A stretch of 64,000 nt of DNA from Arion vulgaris (lineage: Eukaryota > Mollusca > Gastropoda > Stylommatophora > Arionidae): contig CM036767.1 in NCBI GenBank assembly GCA_020796225.1, positions 18,803,927 through 18,867,926 on the forward strand. Direction: 5' to 3'. The position numbers were made by a program, and so were the translations under genes. This document shows, piece after piece, positions 42,554 to 52,861 of this stretch. The notes beneath the pieces are model-generated. The model was not told where the DNA came from, searched no databases, and saw nothing but the letters and a program-made list of their open reading frames with translations. Numbering within the stretch: the first letter of the stretch is position 1; each line of letters starts with the position of its first letter.

Positions 42554-43233
42554 GTAAGTTAGTATTTTGTAACATGTTTTATATGTAGAAAGTTAAAGTA
42601 AGATGCATAAGGGAACTTCTGGTTGCTGACGGTGCAGCATTAACTGCTCATACTGCAGATCTACATTGACTCTTAGATTGCTATTATATGCAGAGACTTT
42701 GAGCTTGCTATCAGTCAAAATAAAACGTAATGGTGCAGGATACTAGTCATCCCCCCTATCAATCAGAATCTCTCACCATGAATTGAAGGGTGTCCATGAG
42801 TTGGGTACATAGGCTCATCTATCTCTGAAAACTCACTGATGATTGAAATCAACAGGAGCATAATCAATAAGGCAACAACTACATTTTTCAGAAATATAAA
42901 GTCTGAAAAAATTACAAACTGAGCATACAAAAATCCAGGTCTACAGGGCGTGCGTGCGTAGTAACACACAATTATATTGCTCTAAATCCTAGACGATATG
43001 CTTGACAGAAGAGGAAATCAACCCTTTTCATATGAATACTTTAGATAATGCACAGAACCTGCTCTGCGAAAAGGACCTCTCACTCGACCGGCAAAAATGG
43101 AGCATAGAAGACTAAACATGCAGAGGCTTTTAAGACCAAAATATATATCCATTTATCACTGTTTCCAGATTCTAGCTTGTGATTGTCATATAATATGTGA
43201 ACATTATTTGTAACTTTACTCTCATGTTCACAG
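42554..43233. other. CDS intron 6, no repeat recognised
   Basis: The shortest intron of the gene and the only one in which I see no mobile element. Confidence 0.5.
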
Positions 43234-43388
43234 GGTTCTTGTACCAGTGTCAATGATCATCTGTAATGACATAATGGCATACCTTTTGGGTTCTTTTTGG
43301 CCGTACTCCTCTCATAAAATTGTCTCCTAAGAAGACTTGGGAAGGATTCATTGGTGGTGCATTCTCAACCATTTTCTTTGGCATTGTT
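43234..43388 (+). CDS. CDS1: CDP-DAG synthase exon 7 (apparent frameshift)
   Basis: It completes the Trp codon and reads [17 protein letters not shown] in one frame, then [20 protein letters not shown] and [10 protein letters not shown] in another, up to GTT|gtaagt. This is a conserved part of the catalytic domain. The family motif around the break is FGFFFGRT. The break lies at 43,284-43,298, where a T4 run before GGG and a T5 run before GGCC each look one T short, a net loss of two bases. Borders and the rest are normal, so an assembly undercall is likelier than a pseudogene. Confidence 0.95.
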
Positions 43389-43528
43389 GTAAGTATTGAG
43401 TGAGAAACTTGAATAAGACAGACAAACAGGGAGATTTTCTGGCTGAATGAACAAATGTTAGGTTGGTAGGCAGGTAGTGAGTGAGTAGTGTAAACGATTG
43501 AAATGTGTTTTATAAATTGGAACACTTG

Positions 43529-43771
43529 TGTGTTGCCAGGGCTCAAGGAAAGCTTACAATAGTAACGCTGCACCTACACGCTTGTAATAGGCGAGTAAGG
43601 TAGGGGCTTAGGAAGCTACCCTATTCATAAAAGCGTTGCAGAAATCTGATATGCTGGCCTATTTGTAGACACATAACTGGTATAACATACAATCACTCTT
43701 AGACTCAGATCACATACATATCACAAATAGTGGTTTAACAAGTGGTCGATATGGAGCGTTCAAAGAAGAAG
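43529..43771 (+). mobile_element. SINE-B copy
   Basis: GTGTGTTGCCAGGGCTCAAG, AACGCTGCACCTACACGC, TTGTAATAGGCGAGTAAGGT, TAAAAGCGTTGCAGAAATC, TTAGACTCAGATCACATAC and the tail GTTCAAAGAAGAAG. Confidence 0.8.
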
Positions 43772-43785
43772 ATAAATTGGAATCA

Positions 43786-43915
43786 TCACATCTGATTCTG
43801 TGATGCTTTTTATTTACTAGGTAGAGTAGTTTCCCTAGGCCCCTACCTCAGTTGCCTCTTACAACATGCCTTGTAGGTCGTAGTGTTGATATTCTTTGCT
43901 TCCCTTCCAACTTGC
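43786..43915 (-). mobile_element. SINE-B partial copy
   Basis: Plus strand CACATCTGATTCTGTGATGC, CCTACCTCAGTTGCCTCTTA, CAACATGCCTTGTAGGTCG and ATTCTTTGCTTCCC. It is joined directly to a LINE fragment. Confidence 0.7.
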
Positions 43916-43919
43916 TCAG

Positions 43920-44450
43920 CTTTCAGAAAGGCAGAAATTCACTTGCAGTGGATTCCATCTCACTGACATTGCAGGCAATGAGAGTGCCGATGTCTTAGAT
44001 AAGGAGGGCAGTGCCAAAGAGCAAATTTATCAACCCTTGTCTTTTCAAGAGGTTAAAACCCTCATACAGAGAAAATCTGCAGTAGACTGGAAGACAAACA
44101 CTGGATATGATTATGGAAAAGACTCCCTCAAAGACCTAAGCAGAACAGACCAGGGCATTATATTTGACAACGCACAGGATACTGCAGACTCAACAAACAC
44201 TCAAATAACACTTATATAGACTAGAAAGAGGTCAAACAGCTCTCTGCCAGTGTCAGCAGGCGGAACAGACACCAGAGCATATCCTGCAAGACTGTCCTCT
44301 CCTGTGTGAGCTGAGAAGCAACATGTGGCCACACCCAGTCGACCTGAAAACTAAGCTTTGGGAAACCTGACAGACCTGAAGCTGACTGCCCAGTTGTGGT
44401 CCACAGTAAATTAAGCGCATGACCAGAGATCGCTGAAGAAGAAGCTTCCT
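43920..44450 (+). mobile_element. LINE fragment: RNase H end and CCHC
   Basis: QWIPSH, then after a slip DIAGNESADVLDKEGSAKEQ, a linker with LSFQEVKTLIQRK, and CQCQQAEQTPEHILQDCPLL at ~44,250. It ends in GAGATCGCTGAAGAAGAAGC. It is the same group and 3' tail as LINE-1A. Confidence 0.85.
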
Positions 44451-44701
44451 TCCGGTCCCAGTAAACACACGAGGAAATATTCAAGAGTTATATTCAAGTA
44501 TATCTGTGAGCATTTAAAGTATTTGGTTTAAACAATGGAAGTTTGACATACTTTGTGCAAGCAGTGAGAGACAGAAGTGTTTATTATAAATTGTGGAATA
44601 TTAAAACGTATAAAGATGGGGGAGGTTGTTTAGTGTATGATGGGAAAGTTTTAAGTGTTAAAGCAGTAACAGATTAAAATGTTTGCTTATCATTGAAGTA
44701 C

Positions 44702-44927
44702 TTAACCGATTGGCCCCATTAGCGCTGGGAGCGCGCTATGTATTTCTTTTAGATCTGTTTTAAAGAAAATTCATTTACCTACAAAATGGTATATTACTCA
44801 TAAAAATCAGTTATTAATTAAAGAAACTGCAACTGAATTTGTATATACACATGCAATGGGAAAATAGGACATAAATTCAATTCACCCACAACCCAATGTT
44901 TTTTACATTCGGTAGCCAATCAGTTAA
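44702..44927. mobile_element. TTAA-flanked MITE (family T2), copy 2
   Basis: Ends TTAACCGATTGGCCCC and the inverted GGTAGCCAATCAGTTAA. Shares AAAGAAAATTCATTTACCTA and GCAATGGGAAAATAGGAC with copy 1. Flanked by direct copies of AGATTAAAATGTTT(A/G)(C/G)TTATCA, part of a short local tandem repeat at 44,650-45,020. Confidence 0.8.
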
Positions 44928-45082
44928 TATAAGAAGTAAAAGATTAAAATGTTTAGTTATCACTGAAGAGTTAAAGTATTTAATATAAGAAGTTAAAGAT
45001 TAAAATGTTTAGTTATCATTGTTGTGAAACAGACTAACATTTGCTTTGTTTGAATAAATTGTCAATGTTATTTTCTCTACAG

Positions 45083-45235
45083 ATATCCTATTTCCTTTTA
45101 CAATATGACTATTTTGTGTGTCCTGTGTCATATGATGAAACCAAGGATGCCATTTCAATGGAGTGCGAGCGCTCCCATGTTTTCCTGATCTCACAGTACA
45201 ATTTGCCAGAGACTGTGAGAACATTTTTCAAACTG
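45083..45235 (+). CDS. CDS1: CDP-DAG synthase exon 8
   Basis: 51 codons: ISYFLLQYDYFVCPVSYDET, KDAISMECERSHVFLISQYN, LPETVRTFFKL. It encodes the non-membrane loop with the FVCPV and C-E patterns of the family. Acceptor tctctacag, donor CTG|gtgagg, phase 0. A SINE-C copy starts within 45 bp of the donor. Confidence 0.95.
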
Positions 45236-45274
45236 GTGAGGGACAACAAAATTATCAGTTTTTTTCTACTTAAA

Positions 45275-45702
45275 GGTCAGCAGTTATTAGGTGCTATTCT
45301 CTCGTGCCAAAGGTACCAGGTTCACTCCCTTGTAGAACCATCTGGATATTTTACAGAGATCCTGATCTCAGTGTAGGTAAGATTAGGTTCCTAGTCCTAT
45401 CGGAGACGGCCGCTAAAACGTAGCTCCAGTGTTCAAGTTGAGGACGTAAGAAAACACTTGGCAGTTGAAAATCGAGAAGAGCAGGCTGGAAAGCCGCTGC
45501 GCTGTCAAAATTCATTAGAAAAGAATTTTTTAAAATAAAATTCGGACAAAAATATCTTCACCATTTTCAAAATTACATCAGGGACACATGCTGGTGCTAC
45601 AGAGTTCGTGCACTGCAGCTGAGATCTTCTTGTGTAAGAAAGAGATCGGAGCACACATGGTTACTCGCCGAAGTGCAATGACGATGGTCCAATCAATCAG
45701 TT
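45275..45702 (+). mobile_element. SINE-C copy
   Basis: CTCGTGCCAAAGGTACCAGG, TAGTCCTATCGGAGACGGCC, GAAAATCGAGAAGAGCAGGC, AATTCATTAGAAAAG, GAAAGAGATCGGAGCACACA and ATCAATCAG. It starts about 40 bp after exon 8. Confidence 0.88.
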
Positions 45703-45789
45703 ACTAAATTGCATCGTTGTTCCCGTCTTTGTGGGACGAAATAACATAACACATTCGCATCAGTCCTTTTATACTTCATTTTAGTACTT

Positions 45790-46095
45790 TGAGAAGTAGA
45801 TGATTCCCCTGCCAGCTTGTTAGGCCCATCACAGATTGAGGACAGAAAGAACCTGATCTAGGTGAGTCCATCTCCTAGGTGAGCCAGAACCACATTAGAT
45901 TTTGACCTGTGTCAAGCTTCCCACTTTACATCCCTTGTGTGTTTGCTGGTCATTAGCAAGCTACTATTTTTAACTTTTACCCATCCTAAGGAGATTAACC
46001 AACCAACCTTGCTGAATGCAGAACCAGGTACAGAATCAACATTGTAGACCAATCGGTCCAAAATGGATGTAACAACGTAACAGCATTAATCCAGA
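45790..46095 (+). repeat. Dispersed repeat, shared with 53,250-53,475 and 53,730-53,770
   Basis: Shared landmarks: CTCCTAGGTGAGCCAGAAC, CCTTGTGTGTTTGCTGG, GAGATTAACCAACC, TGCAGAACCAGGTACAGAA and CATTGTAGACC. Confidence 0.55.
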
Positions 46096-46109
46096 GACAA
46101 CAGGTCAAA

Positions 46110-46215
46110 TGATCTTCTTCTTTACTCTAATGCTGTTTGCCTCTACAGCATCAGGATAAGAAGAGATTTCTAGAACAAGCTTATGTGTGCGCTTCATAAA
46201 CAGTGTTTTTCATCA
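46110..46215 (-). mobile_element. LINE 3' end fragment
   Basis: Reverse of the shared end at 31,735 and 52,227: plus strand TTGCCTCTACAGCATCAGGA, TAAGAAGAGATTTCTAGAAC, TGTGTGCGCTTCATAAAC. Confidence 0.55.
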
Positions 46216-46539
46216 TGTCTTATTTCTTAGGTCAAATGATTCAGTCATATAACATGATTGCCTCAATAGTACATCACAACTGGCAATGATACACAACAGA
46301 GTAAATGGAAACAGGGAAAGGGGATGACCATGCATAGTATATCACAACAGGCAATTATACACAGAGTAAATGAAAACGGGGAGGGGACACCATGCATGCG
46401 TTGAACTGAGGAATAGCAGAGTCCATGAAAACCTATATATACAAATTGCATTAGAGGGCCTTCTCCTGCACCCTATACTTCCCTTGCACTGCAATGCTAC
46501 AAGAGAAATGAGAAGAGATCATGGAGGTTACCTTCTAAG

Positions 46540-46765
46540 ATAACTTGGTCTTTAAATAATTGTTGGCTACTGAATTGATGTCGCTGCACTCCGTGCAGAC
46601 CCATAGCTGCTCAGTCTCCCCCAATAGATGTTGACGGGTGTGCATACTGAAGGTTTGCTGGTTAAACACTCTCCTCTCTCTGTCCCTCAAGCATCCAGCT
46701 CTACTTGTGTAATATGTAATTCCAGACTCCTTAAATCGCTGGATTGATTCAAACATCAATTTTAG
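46540..46765 (-). mobile_element. LINE C-terminal fragment (EHLWxCPEC family)
   Basis: Minus strand ITYYTSRAGCLRDRERRVFN, QQTFSMHTRQHLL, TEQLWVCTECSDI. Homologous to 8,155-8,445. Confidence 0.6.
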
Positions 46766-47070
46766 TGTTATCATCCAACAGTAGGTCGCTAAAAGACAGA
46801 AGAACATCCACATTATCCATCCTAAACTCCCCAACAATTGATGCTTTCGATGCAAGCCTGTCTACTCTCTCCTCGTTGCCGTGAAAACCCGCATGTCAGG
46901 ACAGTAGATCCTTCAAATAAATAACATTCATTTTTCACCCTTAACTGTAGAACATGGACATTTATTTATTTACACTTGTTTCATTATTTCTCTTGTTTGT
47001 ATTAGTTTTTCAACATCTTTTGTATTTTGCTTTTTTATCTGCATTCTTTGGGTTTTTTATATATTTTCAG

Positions 47071-47205
47071 CTGGGAATTCAAAAATCAACATTTAGCGTG
47101 TATCCATTCATTCTTCACTCGGTAGCCATGTCAATATTTGCATCAGTGATCGGACCATTTGGTGGATTCTTTGCTAGTGGATTTAAGAGAGCATTTAAAA
47201 TTAAG
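47071..47205 (+). CDS. CDS1: CDP-DAG synthase exon 9
   Basis: 45 codons: [45 protein letters not shown]. It holds the first half of the phosphatidate cytidylyltransferase signature (SxFKRxxxxKD). Acceptor attttcag, donor AAG|gtgaga, phase 0. Confidence 0.97.
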
Positions 47206-47251
47206 GTGAGAACCACTGCTAGTCCAGAAGATTATGACAAGCTAACTACTG

Positions 47252-47410
47252 GTGTGTCGGAGCTTTGAAGCTCATGCAATACTCTCGGCAGGTTGTGTAC
47301 CACTTCTGTGGAGAGGGGCTGAGCTATATGGGGTAAACCAGGCGCAATGAAGTCAATAGCTGGAAGAAGTTTGTTGAAGACCTGTGCTCCCTTGAGCTGA
47401 GAAGTGAAAA
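47252..47410 (+). repeat. Dispersed repeat joined to a LINE end
   Basis: 47,252-47,357 matches 21,255-21,425. It is followed directly by GCTGGAAGAAGTTTGTTGAA and GACCTGTGCTCC, the last codons of the LINE end at 21,735. It begins 47 bp after exon 9. Confidence 0.55.
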
Positions 47411-48045
47411 TGTAGTTATAAGTTAATCTTTCGGCTGTAAACCTGTTAGGCAAGCTAACTATAATTGTATGTATGATGATAGCTTTCTGTTACTTTCAAG
47501 AGACAGTGGATGTAGAGCTGTAGAGTTCCCATATTATAAGACATTTGTTGGGGGCCATATTGTAAGGAAGAAACACTGTTGTTCTTGCAGTAATTCTCCT
47601 TTCTCAATGTAGCTGATGAACCCATCATACTCTTATACATGATGATGATCTTCTTTATTTGCTCTATTATAACAGCTTTGTGTAAGTTGTATGTGATGTG
47701 GCCATTTAAGTGTACTGTGTGTTATATTTGCACCAATGCTGCGATATCTGTACCTTTTTAGTCCAACATGTTCATTTTCATCATGTATTCGGGGTGGTTC
47801 ATACTAGTTTTTTCATGTAGTAAGTTTTAAATTTAACTTAAAATTGTGCACGGACAGCGGAACGGAGGATGTTTTATTTAGATTTTTAACTGACAAGGAA
47901 TATTTAACTTGCACCATTTGCAACTAAGACCACCATGGTTTTTGTACATCATTGATAGGACAACTCCTGTCTTCATAAAAAATTGGTCACTGCAATTTTG
48001 TTTGTTTTTCTATTTGAAGTGGAAAAGGCGCTCAAAAATTTTGGT
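47411..48045. other. CDS intron 9, no feature seen
   Basis: AT-rich DNA; no repeats or coding recognised. Confidence 0.4.
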
Positions 48046-48047
48046 GT

Positions 48048-48305
48048 GGAAAGGCAGTGCTAAGGCTCCACACTAAGACACGCCCTTGCATTATAATCAA
48101 GGGCAGCCTCTAACCTCCATTCTAGAACAAACCCTTGCGTGATGATCAAGGGCAGTCTATAGCCTTCACACTAGGGCAACGTCTTACATGATGATCAAGG
48201 CAGACTATAACTTCCATGCTATGCCAACCCATTACATGATAATCAAATGCTGCATCTAACCTCCACGCTATAGCAACCCTCTGCATGACGATCAGACATT
48301 GTCAT
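48048..48305. repeat. Degenerate minisatellite, ~50-bp unit, ~5 copies
   Basis: Units share CCCTTGCATGATGATCAAGG and GCAGYCTATAACCTCCACRC with ~20% differences: an old array in CDS intron 9. Confidence 0.75.
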
Positions 48306-48488
48306 ACTTTCAAATCTTGGTTACAGAGGCTATCATTATCAGGGTAAGGAAACCCAATGGTCACGACCTTGCTTCACCTTTTTGTGGAGGTGTTCTGGTA
48401 GCAGACCTGCCTGGCAAAACTTTTAAGGATCGACATGGTCTTTGCTTGGGGAAGATCTATCCATGGATACAAAATATTTAAAAAAATT

Positions 48489-48610
48489 ATTGTTACTGCA
48501 TGTGATACCGCTTTTTGGTCGGTGTAGGGCAGGAGGGACATGAGCCTTTGGAATTTAATGGTAAAATGGCTTGTGCAGTCGCAGGTACAGGAAATCAATC
48601 CTTTCAGCTT
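48489..48610 (+). repeat. Dispersed repeat I
   Basis: TTGTTACTGCATGTGATACC, GGTGTAGGGCAGGAGGGACA and GGCTTGTGCAGTCGCAGGTA match 30,566 and 61,397. Confidence 0.5.
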
Positions 48611-49078
48611 CAACACACTTTCAAGACCATAATATAGTCAATGCAAAATTCCCTCCAAAATAGATTGTTGTCCAGATCCAGGCATTTTACCTACCTCCAG
48701 ATTGAGTCATCCCTCTGGGATTACCTGTTTCCAGAATGCGTCTTGTGGAGAGGCTTGCAGGTCTTCATAGGATTCACACAAGAAGATTGTAGATCCCTAT
48801 CATCATCAGTCTTCATTGCGCCCAAGGGTACATAGGGCAGAGCCACAAAAAAATCCACTAAATTCAATTGTTTTCCTTTTCTTTCTATCTTGAACCTAGT
48901 CCTATACATGTCTTTAAGCTATACTTTGAAGGTTCTCCAAGTGTCCCCAGACCTCCCTTTTTTCATTGTCCCTGAGGTATCCACTGTATTGCATATCTTG
49001 GCAACCTTTCTTCTCTCATCCTGGGGAGGCATATCCAATCCCTCACCATCTCTATATTTGTTTATTTCTTCGACCAGT

Positions 49079-49376
49079 TAGTTCATGTAGTCTGATATTA
49101 GTTCTCATGTATACCAATTTTTCTTCAGTTCATGTAGTCTGATATTGTTCTCATGTATCCAAGTTTTCTTCAGTTCATGTAGTCTGATATTAGTTCTCAT
49201 GTATACCCAAGTTTTCTTCTCTCTAGTTCATGTAGTCTGATATTAGTTCTCATGTATACCCAAGTTTTCTCTCAGTTCATGTAGTCTGATATTAGTTCTC
49301 ATGTATACCAGTTTTCTTCTCTCTAGTTCATGTAGTCTGATATTAGTTCTCATGTATACCCAAGTTTTCTTCTACA
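49079..49376. repeat. Minisatellite, 46-53-bp unit, six copies
   Basis: Each unit has GTTCATGTAGTCTGATATTA and GTTCTCATGTATACC. A variable TTTTCTTC(TCTCTA) linker changes the length. Confidence 0.9.
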
Positions 49377-49449
49377 TATCGTTTTATGTATTTATATTAA
49401 TGTATATAACAGCCAAACATCAAGAACGGATGTACGGGCACAATCTTCA

Positions 49450-49745
49450 GTACCTATTGGAGCTCAGGTGCTTATCCTTCGGTGGTGTGTTTGGTTTCAA
49501 CCAGCTATTACTGGGTTCGCTCTCCGTTAGCCCTTTGCTGTCCCCAGCCAACCCTGCAAGGCAGCAGGTTGCTATTTTAGGGCAGCGACCCTTAGACGGG
49601 TTGCCCTCCCAGGCTTATGAGCGCCATCTGCTCAGCGAACGGGCCGTTTTGTGGACACCTTGGTTTGCCGCCCGTCCAGTTTTGTGTACGGTTTGTCCCT
49701 GCTAGCCTTTGATTGTCCCCAATCAAACTACAAGGCAGCAGTAAA
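49450..49745 (+). repeat. Dispersed repeat H
   Basis: GTGCTTATCCTTCGGTGGTG, TTACTGGGTTCGCTCTCC, CTGCAAGGCAGCAGGTTGC, GATTGTCCCCAATCAAACTA: the same order as 22,041-22,345. Confidence 0.75.
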
Positions 49746-49839
49746 GATTTCTTCTAAGAAGTCTTCCATCGAATCCTGTTAACATACATTTTATTTTCTT
49801 ATCTGTTTTCCAAGTATAATCCTTTTCCTTACGTAAATA

Positions 49840-49841
<2 letters not shown>

Positions 49842-49920
<79 letters not shown>
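49842..49920. repeat. (TA)n microsatellite
   Basis: About 40 uninterrupted TA units. It produces spurious YIYIYI open frames. Confidence 0.98.
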
Positions 49921-49924
<4 letters not shown>

Positions 49925-50086
49925 GAGTAGTAGAAGGTATACAGCCATTTTGTTTTCTTAGCAACCTTGCTTTTGCTGAGGATTGTCCCATTTACGACAT
50001 AGAAGAATCCCATATCTTCATATTATTTAGATTTACCAAATTTGTTATGTTCTACACAAGTTCAGATTATAATAAAAAGTACCCTT

Positions 50087-50332
50087 TCTATATCACATGG
50101 TACATACGGTAATACAGTGCTAGGCCCATATTTATCATTGACTGTCGACACACGATGGGTGATGTCAACATCATGCCGGCCGTCTTTACTTCCCTGTGCT
50201 TTTCCTGTTACTTAATTGAGGCTGGGTCAACCTAAGATCCGTTACGGTCTGAAAAAATTCCTTGTCCGCTGTGGAATTGAACCCAGACCACTAGACTAGG
50301 AAGTAAATTCACTAACAACTACACTACTGTGA
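50087..50332 (-). mobile_element. SINE-F copy
   Basis: Minus strand: head GTAGTGTAGTTGTTAGTGAA and CTGGGTTCAATTCCACAGC; body CCAGCCTCAATTAAGTAAC, GGCCGGCATGATGTTGACAT and CATCGTGTGTCG. Confidence 0.75.
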
Positions 50333-50414
50333 CTCTACAGATTATAATGCAGTTGGTTTTTATTGTAACACGTTAATTGCTCATAATTCTTCAACTTCTT
50401 TATTTGATCTCCAG

Positions 50415-50518
50415 GACTTTGGTGATACTATTCCAGGACATGGTGGCATTATGGATCGATTTGATTGCCAGTTTCTTATGGCAACTTTTATTCATGTGTA
50501 TAATTCCAGTTTTGTCAA
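50415..50518 (+). CDS. CDS1: CDP-DAG synthase exon 10
   Basis: [20 protein letters not shown] then [14 protein letters not shown] plus AA of a split Lys codon. It completes the family signature (PGHGG.MDRFD), whose aspartates belong to the metal-binding active site. Acceptor tctccag, donor CAA|gtaagt, phase 2. Confidence 0.97.
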
Positions 50519-50574
50519 GTAAGTACTGTTGAAAAGTGTCATTTACATGTAAAACTCCGTCATGGTATGATATG

Positions 50575-50895
50575 ACCACAAACAAGGGAAACTGTGGGAT
50601 ATAGCAGGACCACGGCAGGTAGAACAAGAGATAAGAAACAGAAGGTGGGAATGGATAGGACACACACTGAGGAAACCCCCTGACAGCATCATGAGATGTG
50701 CTCTCCGATCAAACCCCCAGGGCAATAGAGGTAAAGGAAAACCCAGAAACACCTGGAGATGGGAGTTGGAAGCGGAATGCACGAAAATGGGGAGAGTGGA
50801 GAGATGTGGAAAAGATTACCTTGGATAGGCTGGCTTGGAAGGCCTTGGTTGTGGACCTATACCTCCCTAAGGGTGAAGAAGAAGAAGACAGGTTG
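50575..50895 (+). mobile_element. LINE end fragment
   Basis: EQEIRNRRWEWIGHTLRKPP, DSIMRCALRSNPQGNRGKGK, PRNTWRWELEAE, then after slips LDRLAWKALVVDLY and a GAAGAAGAAGAAG tail. It starts about 55 bp after exon 10. Confidence 0.85.
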
Positions 50896-50934
50896 AACTA
50901 GAGATTTAGTTTAACATCTTGTATCTAAATATGG

Positions 50935-51190
50935 TGAGCGTCTGTAACTCAAGCGGTAGTGAGCTCAATCACAGACCCAAGCGTACCTGGTTCAAACCCC
51001 ACGGTGGGCAAGTTTGGAAGCAAATTCGTTTCTGTGGATTTTTACAAAAGGTAAAAATAGACCTCACCATTCAGAAAGCAATGGCAAACTACTGAACGAT
51101 AAGTGGTGCCTAGAAAATCAACGACTCTGTGGTTGATGGCTACGTCCTTTGGGATATGCCACGATTTTCATTTCATCTAAATATGGGAAT
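50935..51190 (+). mobile_element. SINE-E copy
   Basis: GAGCGTCTGTAACTCAAGCG, CTGGTTCAAACCCCACGG, GCAATGGCAAACTACTGAAC, GTGCCTAGAAAATCAACGAC. Close to 30,746-31,000. Confidence 0.85.
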
Positions 51191-51223
51191 CGAGAGAGAG
51201 AGTATCCAAATGTCATCAGATGC

Positions 51224-51610
51224 TGATTGATTGATAGGACCATCATCATTGCACTTCAGTGAGTAACCATGTGTGCTCCAGTCTCTTTCTTAGACAGAAA
51301 GATCCCAGTGGCAGTGCACAAGCTCTGTAGCACCAGCGAGGGTTCGCATGTAATTTAGAAGATGGTTAAGATATTTTATAGAAATTTTATTTTAAAACTT
51401 TTGCTATTAAATTTTGTCCATGCAGCGACTTTCCATCCTGATCTTTTCTATTTTGAACTGCCAAGGGTTCTTTTACATGCTCAAATAGAACACATGACCT
51501 ATGTTTTATCGTCCATATCAGGGATCTTTTGAAAAATATCTAGACTGCTTCACGAACCGAGCATCTTTGGCATGATAGGCAAGCACCTAACATCTTCGCC
51601 ACAAGGACCC
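51224..51610 (-). mobile_element. SINE-C copy
   Basis: Plus strand starts GATTGATTGATAGGACCATC and ends CATCTTCGCCACAAGGACC. The B box is mutated (ACGAACCGAGCATC). Confidence 0.85.
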
Positions 51611-51619
51611 CCAAAGTCT

Positions 51620-51800
51620 AGTGGTTGAGGATAGTTAGTTTGGCTTTTTTGACAGGATTCTGCTATGCCATCTATCCATCTGTTTTGTGGTTTCTCTCTC
51701 TGATTTTTTTTTTTAAAAGTCTCTGTATACAATGGAGTTTGGTTGCATTCTTATTAAGTGGCTGAATCACTTCATTCTTTGTTTCTCAATGTAATTCAAG
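51620..51800 (-). mobile_element. LINE end fragment
   Basis: Minus strand EKQRMK.FSHLIRMQPNSI, VYRD, KNQREKPQNRWIDGIAESCQ, KSQTNYPQPL. Same family as 20,007. Confidence 0.7.
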
Positions 51801-51899
51801 CAAGGTTTTGTACCAACTTTCTTTCTTATGCTGATGTTGACCTCTATTATGATAATGGCATCAATTATTAAAAGTAGAATAGAGTGATTTCCTTTCTAA

Positions 51900-52180
51900 C
51901 AACACAGTGAGAGATAGAACACACCAACAACCCGTATCAAATATTATAAGGAAACAAAGGTGGAAATATTTAGGTCATGTTCTTAGATCAGATGAAAAGA
52001 GACTAAATCGACAAGTCCTTATGTGGTCACCACTCTTTGAAGAACCATCCAACAAGAAAGTAAACTATTGGGATGTAAACCATACAAGATCTCCAACTGC
52101 TAGCAACGAACCGCATCACATGGAGATCTAAAACCTATGTGCCGCCTTTGGCACGAAAGGAACAAACTAACTAACTAATT
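51900..52180 (+). mobile_element. LINE end fragment with (AACT)n tail
   Basis: RDRTHQQPVSNIIRKQRWKY, LGHVLRSDEKRLNRQVLMW, then decayed to CCGCCTTTGGCACGAAAGGA and AACTAACTAACTAA. Near identical to the minus-strand insertion at 54,180-54,615. Confidence 0.85.
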
Positions 52181-52226
52181 CATCTCTAGTACATTTGATA
52201 AAGCACACAAACAATCCACACAAAAG

Positions 52227-52355
52227 ATGGACCTCAGAAATAACAGAAGCGACGAAAGACACTATTTATGAAGCGCACACAAGGGCTCGTTCTAGAAACC
52301 TCTTCTTATCCTGACGCTGTACTGCAAAACAGGATTGGAGAAAAGAAAGAAAACA
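52227..52355 (+). mobile_element. LINE 3' end fragment
   Basis: GATGGACCTCAGAAATAACA, GAAGCGCACACAAGGGC, TTCTTATCCTGACGCTGTAC, AGGATTGGAGAAAAGAAAG; same end as 31,735. Confidence 0.65.
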
Positions 52356-52390
52356 CAAACAATCCTTATTATGTCCAAAGAAGAATTATT

Positions 52391-52617
52391 TCTTCTTCTT
52401 TGAACGCTCCATATCGACCACTCTATCTGATCTGAGCCTAAGAGCAATTGCATGTGGGGGCCAGTTATGCACCTACAAGTAGGTCAGCACATCCGATTTC
52501 TGCGACACCTTTTATCTACTAGGGTAGCTTTCCTAGGTCCCTACCTCAGTCATGCTTTGTAGGACGCAGTGTTACTATTCTTTGCTCCCCTTGCAAGGCC
52601 GCAGAAACACACAGGCG
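52391..52617 (-). mobile_element. SINE-B copy
   Basis: Plus strand CTTCTTCTTTGAACGCTCC, ATCTGATCTGAGCCTAAGAG, CAGTTATGCACCTACAAGT, TGCGACACCTTTTATCTACT, AGTGTTACTATTCTTTGCTC. Confidence 0.82.
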
Positions 52618-52728
52618 GAAGAATTATTTAATAATGTTCATTTTGTTGTTTAACTTCATTATTTTTCCATGAAGTGTACATACATGTTAAAATATAATTT
52701 TTATAACAATTGTTACTTTCATTTTCAG

Positions 52729-52861
52729 AGTAGCCAACCCTCATAATATTGTCCACAATGTCCTTATCCTGAAGCCTGAACAGCAGATTCAAGTGTTTCT
52801 AATGTTACGTGACAAGCTTATACAGAGAGGACTCATTGATAACATAACGTCAGCGCATTGA
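52729..52861 (+). CDS. CDS1: CDP-DAG synthase exon 11, with stop codon
   Basis: It completes the Lys codon and reads VANPHNIVHNVLILKPEQQI, QVFLMLRDKLIQRGLIDNIT, SAH, then TGA at 52,859-52,861. The LKPEQQ...L...L...G pattern is the usual C-terminal tail of the family. The 3' UTR follows, but no convincing AATAAA was found close by. Confidence 0.95.

Larger units (their letters stand above)
24863..52861 (+). other. CDS1: Gene: CDP-diacylglycerol synthase (phosphatidate cytidylyltransferase)
   Basis: It converts phosphatidic acid and CTP to CDP-diacylglycerol, the precursor of phosphatidylinositol and cardiolipin, in the ER membrane. Eleven coding exons, all with GT-AG borders and matching phases, give about 464 residues; human CDS1 has 461 and CDS2 445. 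The order follows the family throughout: an acidic, serine-rich cytosolic N terminus, several membrane segments, [14 protein letters not shown] in exon 7, and the family signature [20 protein letters not shown] then GIMDRFD across exons 9 and 10. Introns are 5.2, 2.9, 4.5, 1.9, 2.5, 0.7, 1.7, 1.8, 3.2 and 2.2 kb and full of mobile elements. An invertebrate would have one gene for the vertebrate pair, so the symbol marks orthology, not the paralogue. The one defect is the frame break in exon 7. Confidence 0.97.

Noticed and set aside
48299..48481. 60-codon frame (PFCGGVLVADLPGKTFKDRH) in CDS intron 9
   Set aside because: Exons 9 and 10 join in phase around the family signature; no motif and no splice borders fit.
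49723..50013. Minus-strand frame with long YIYIYI run
   Set aside because: It is a translation of the (TA)n microsatellite.
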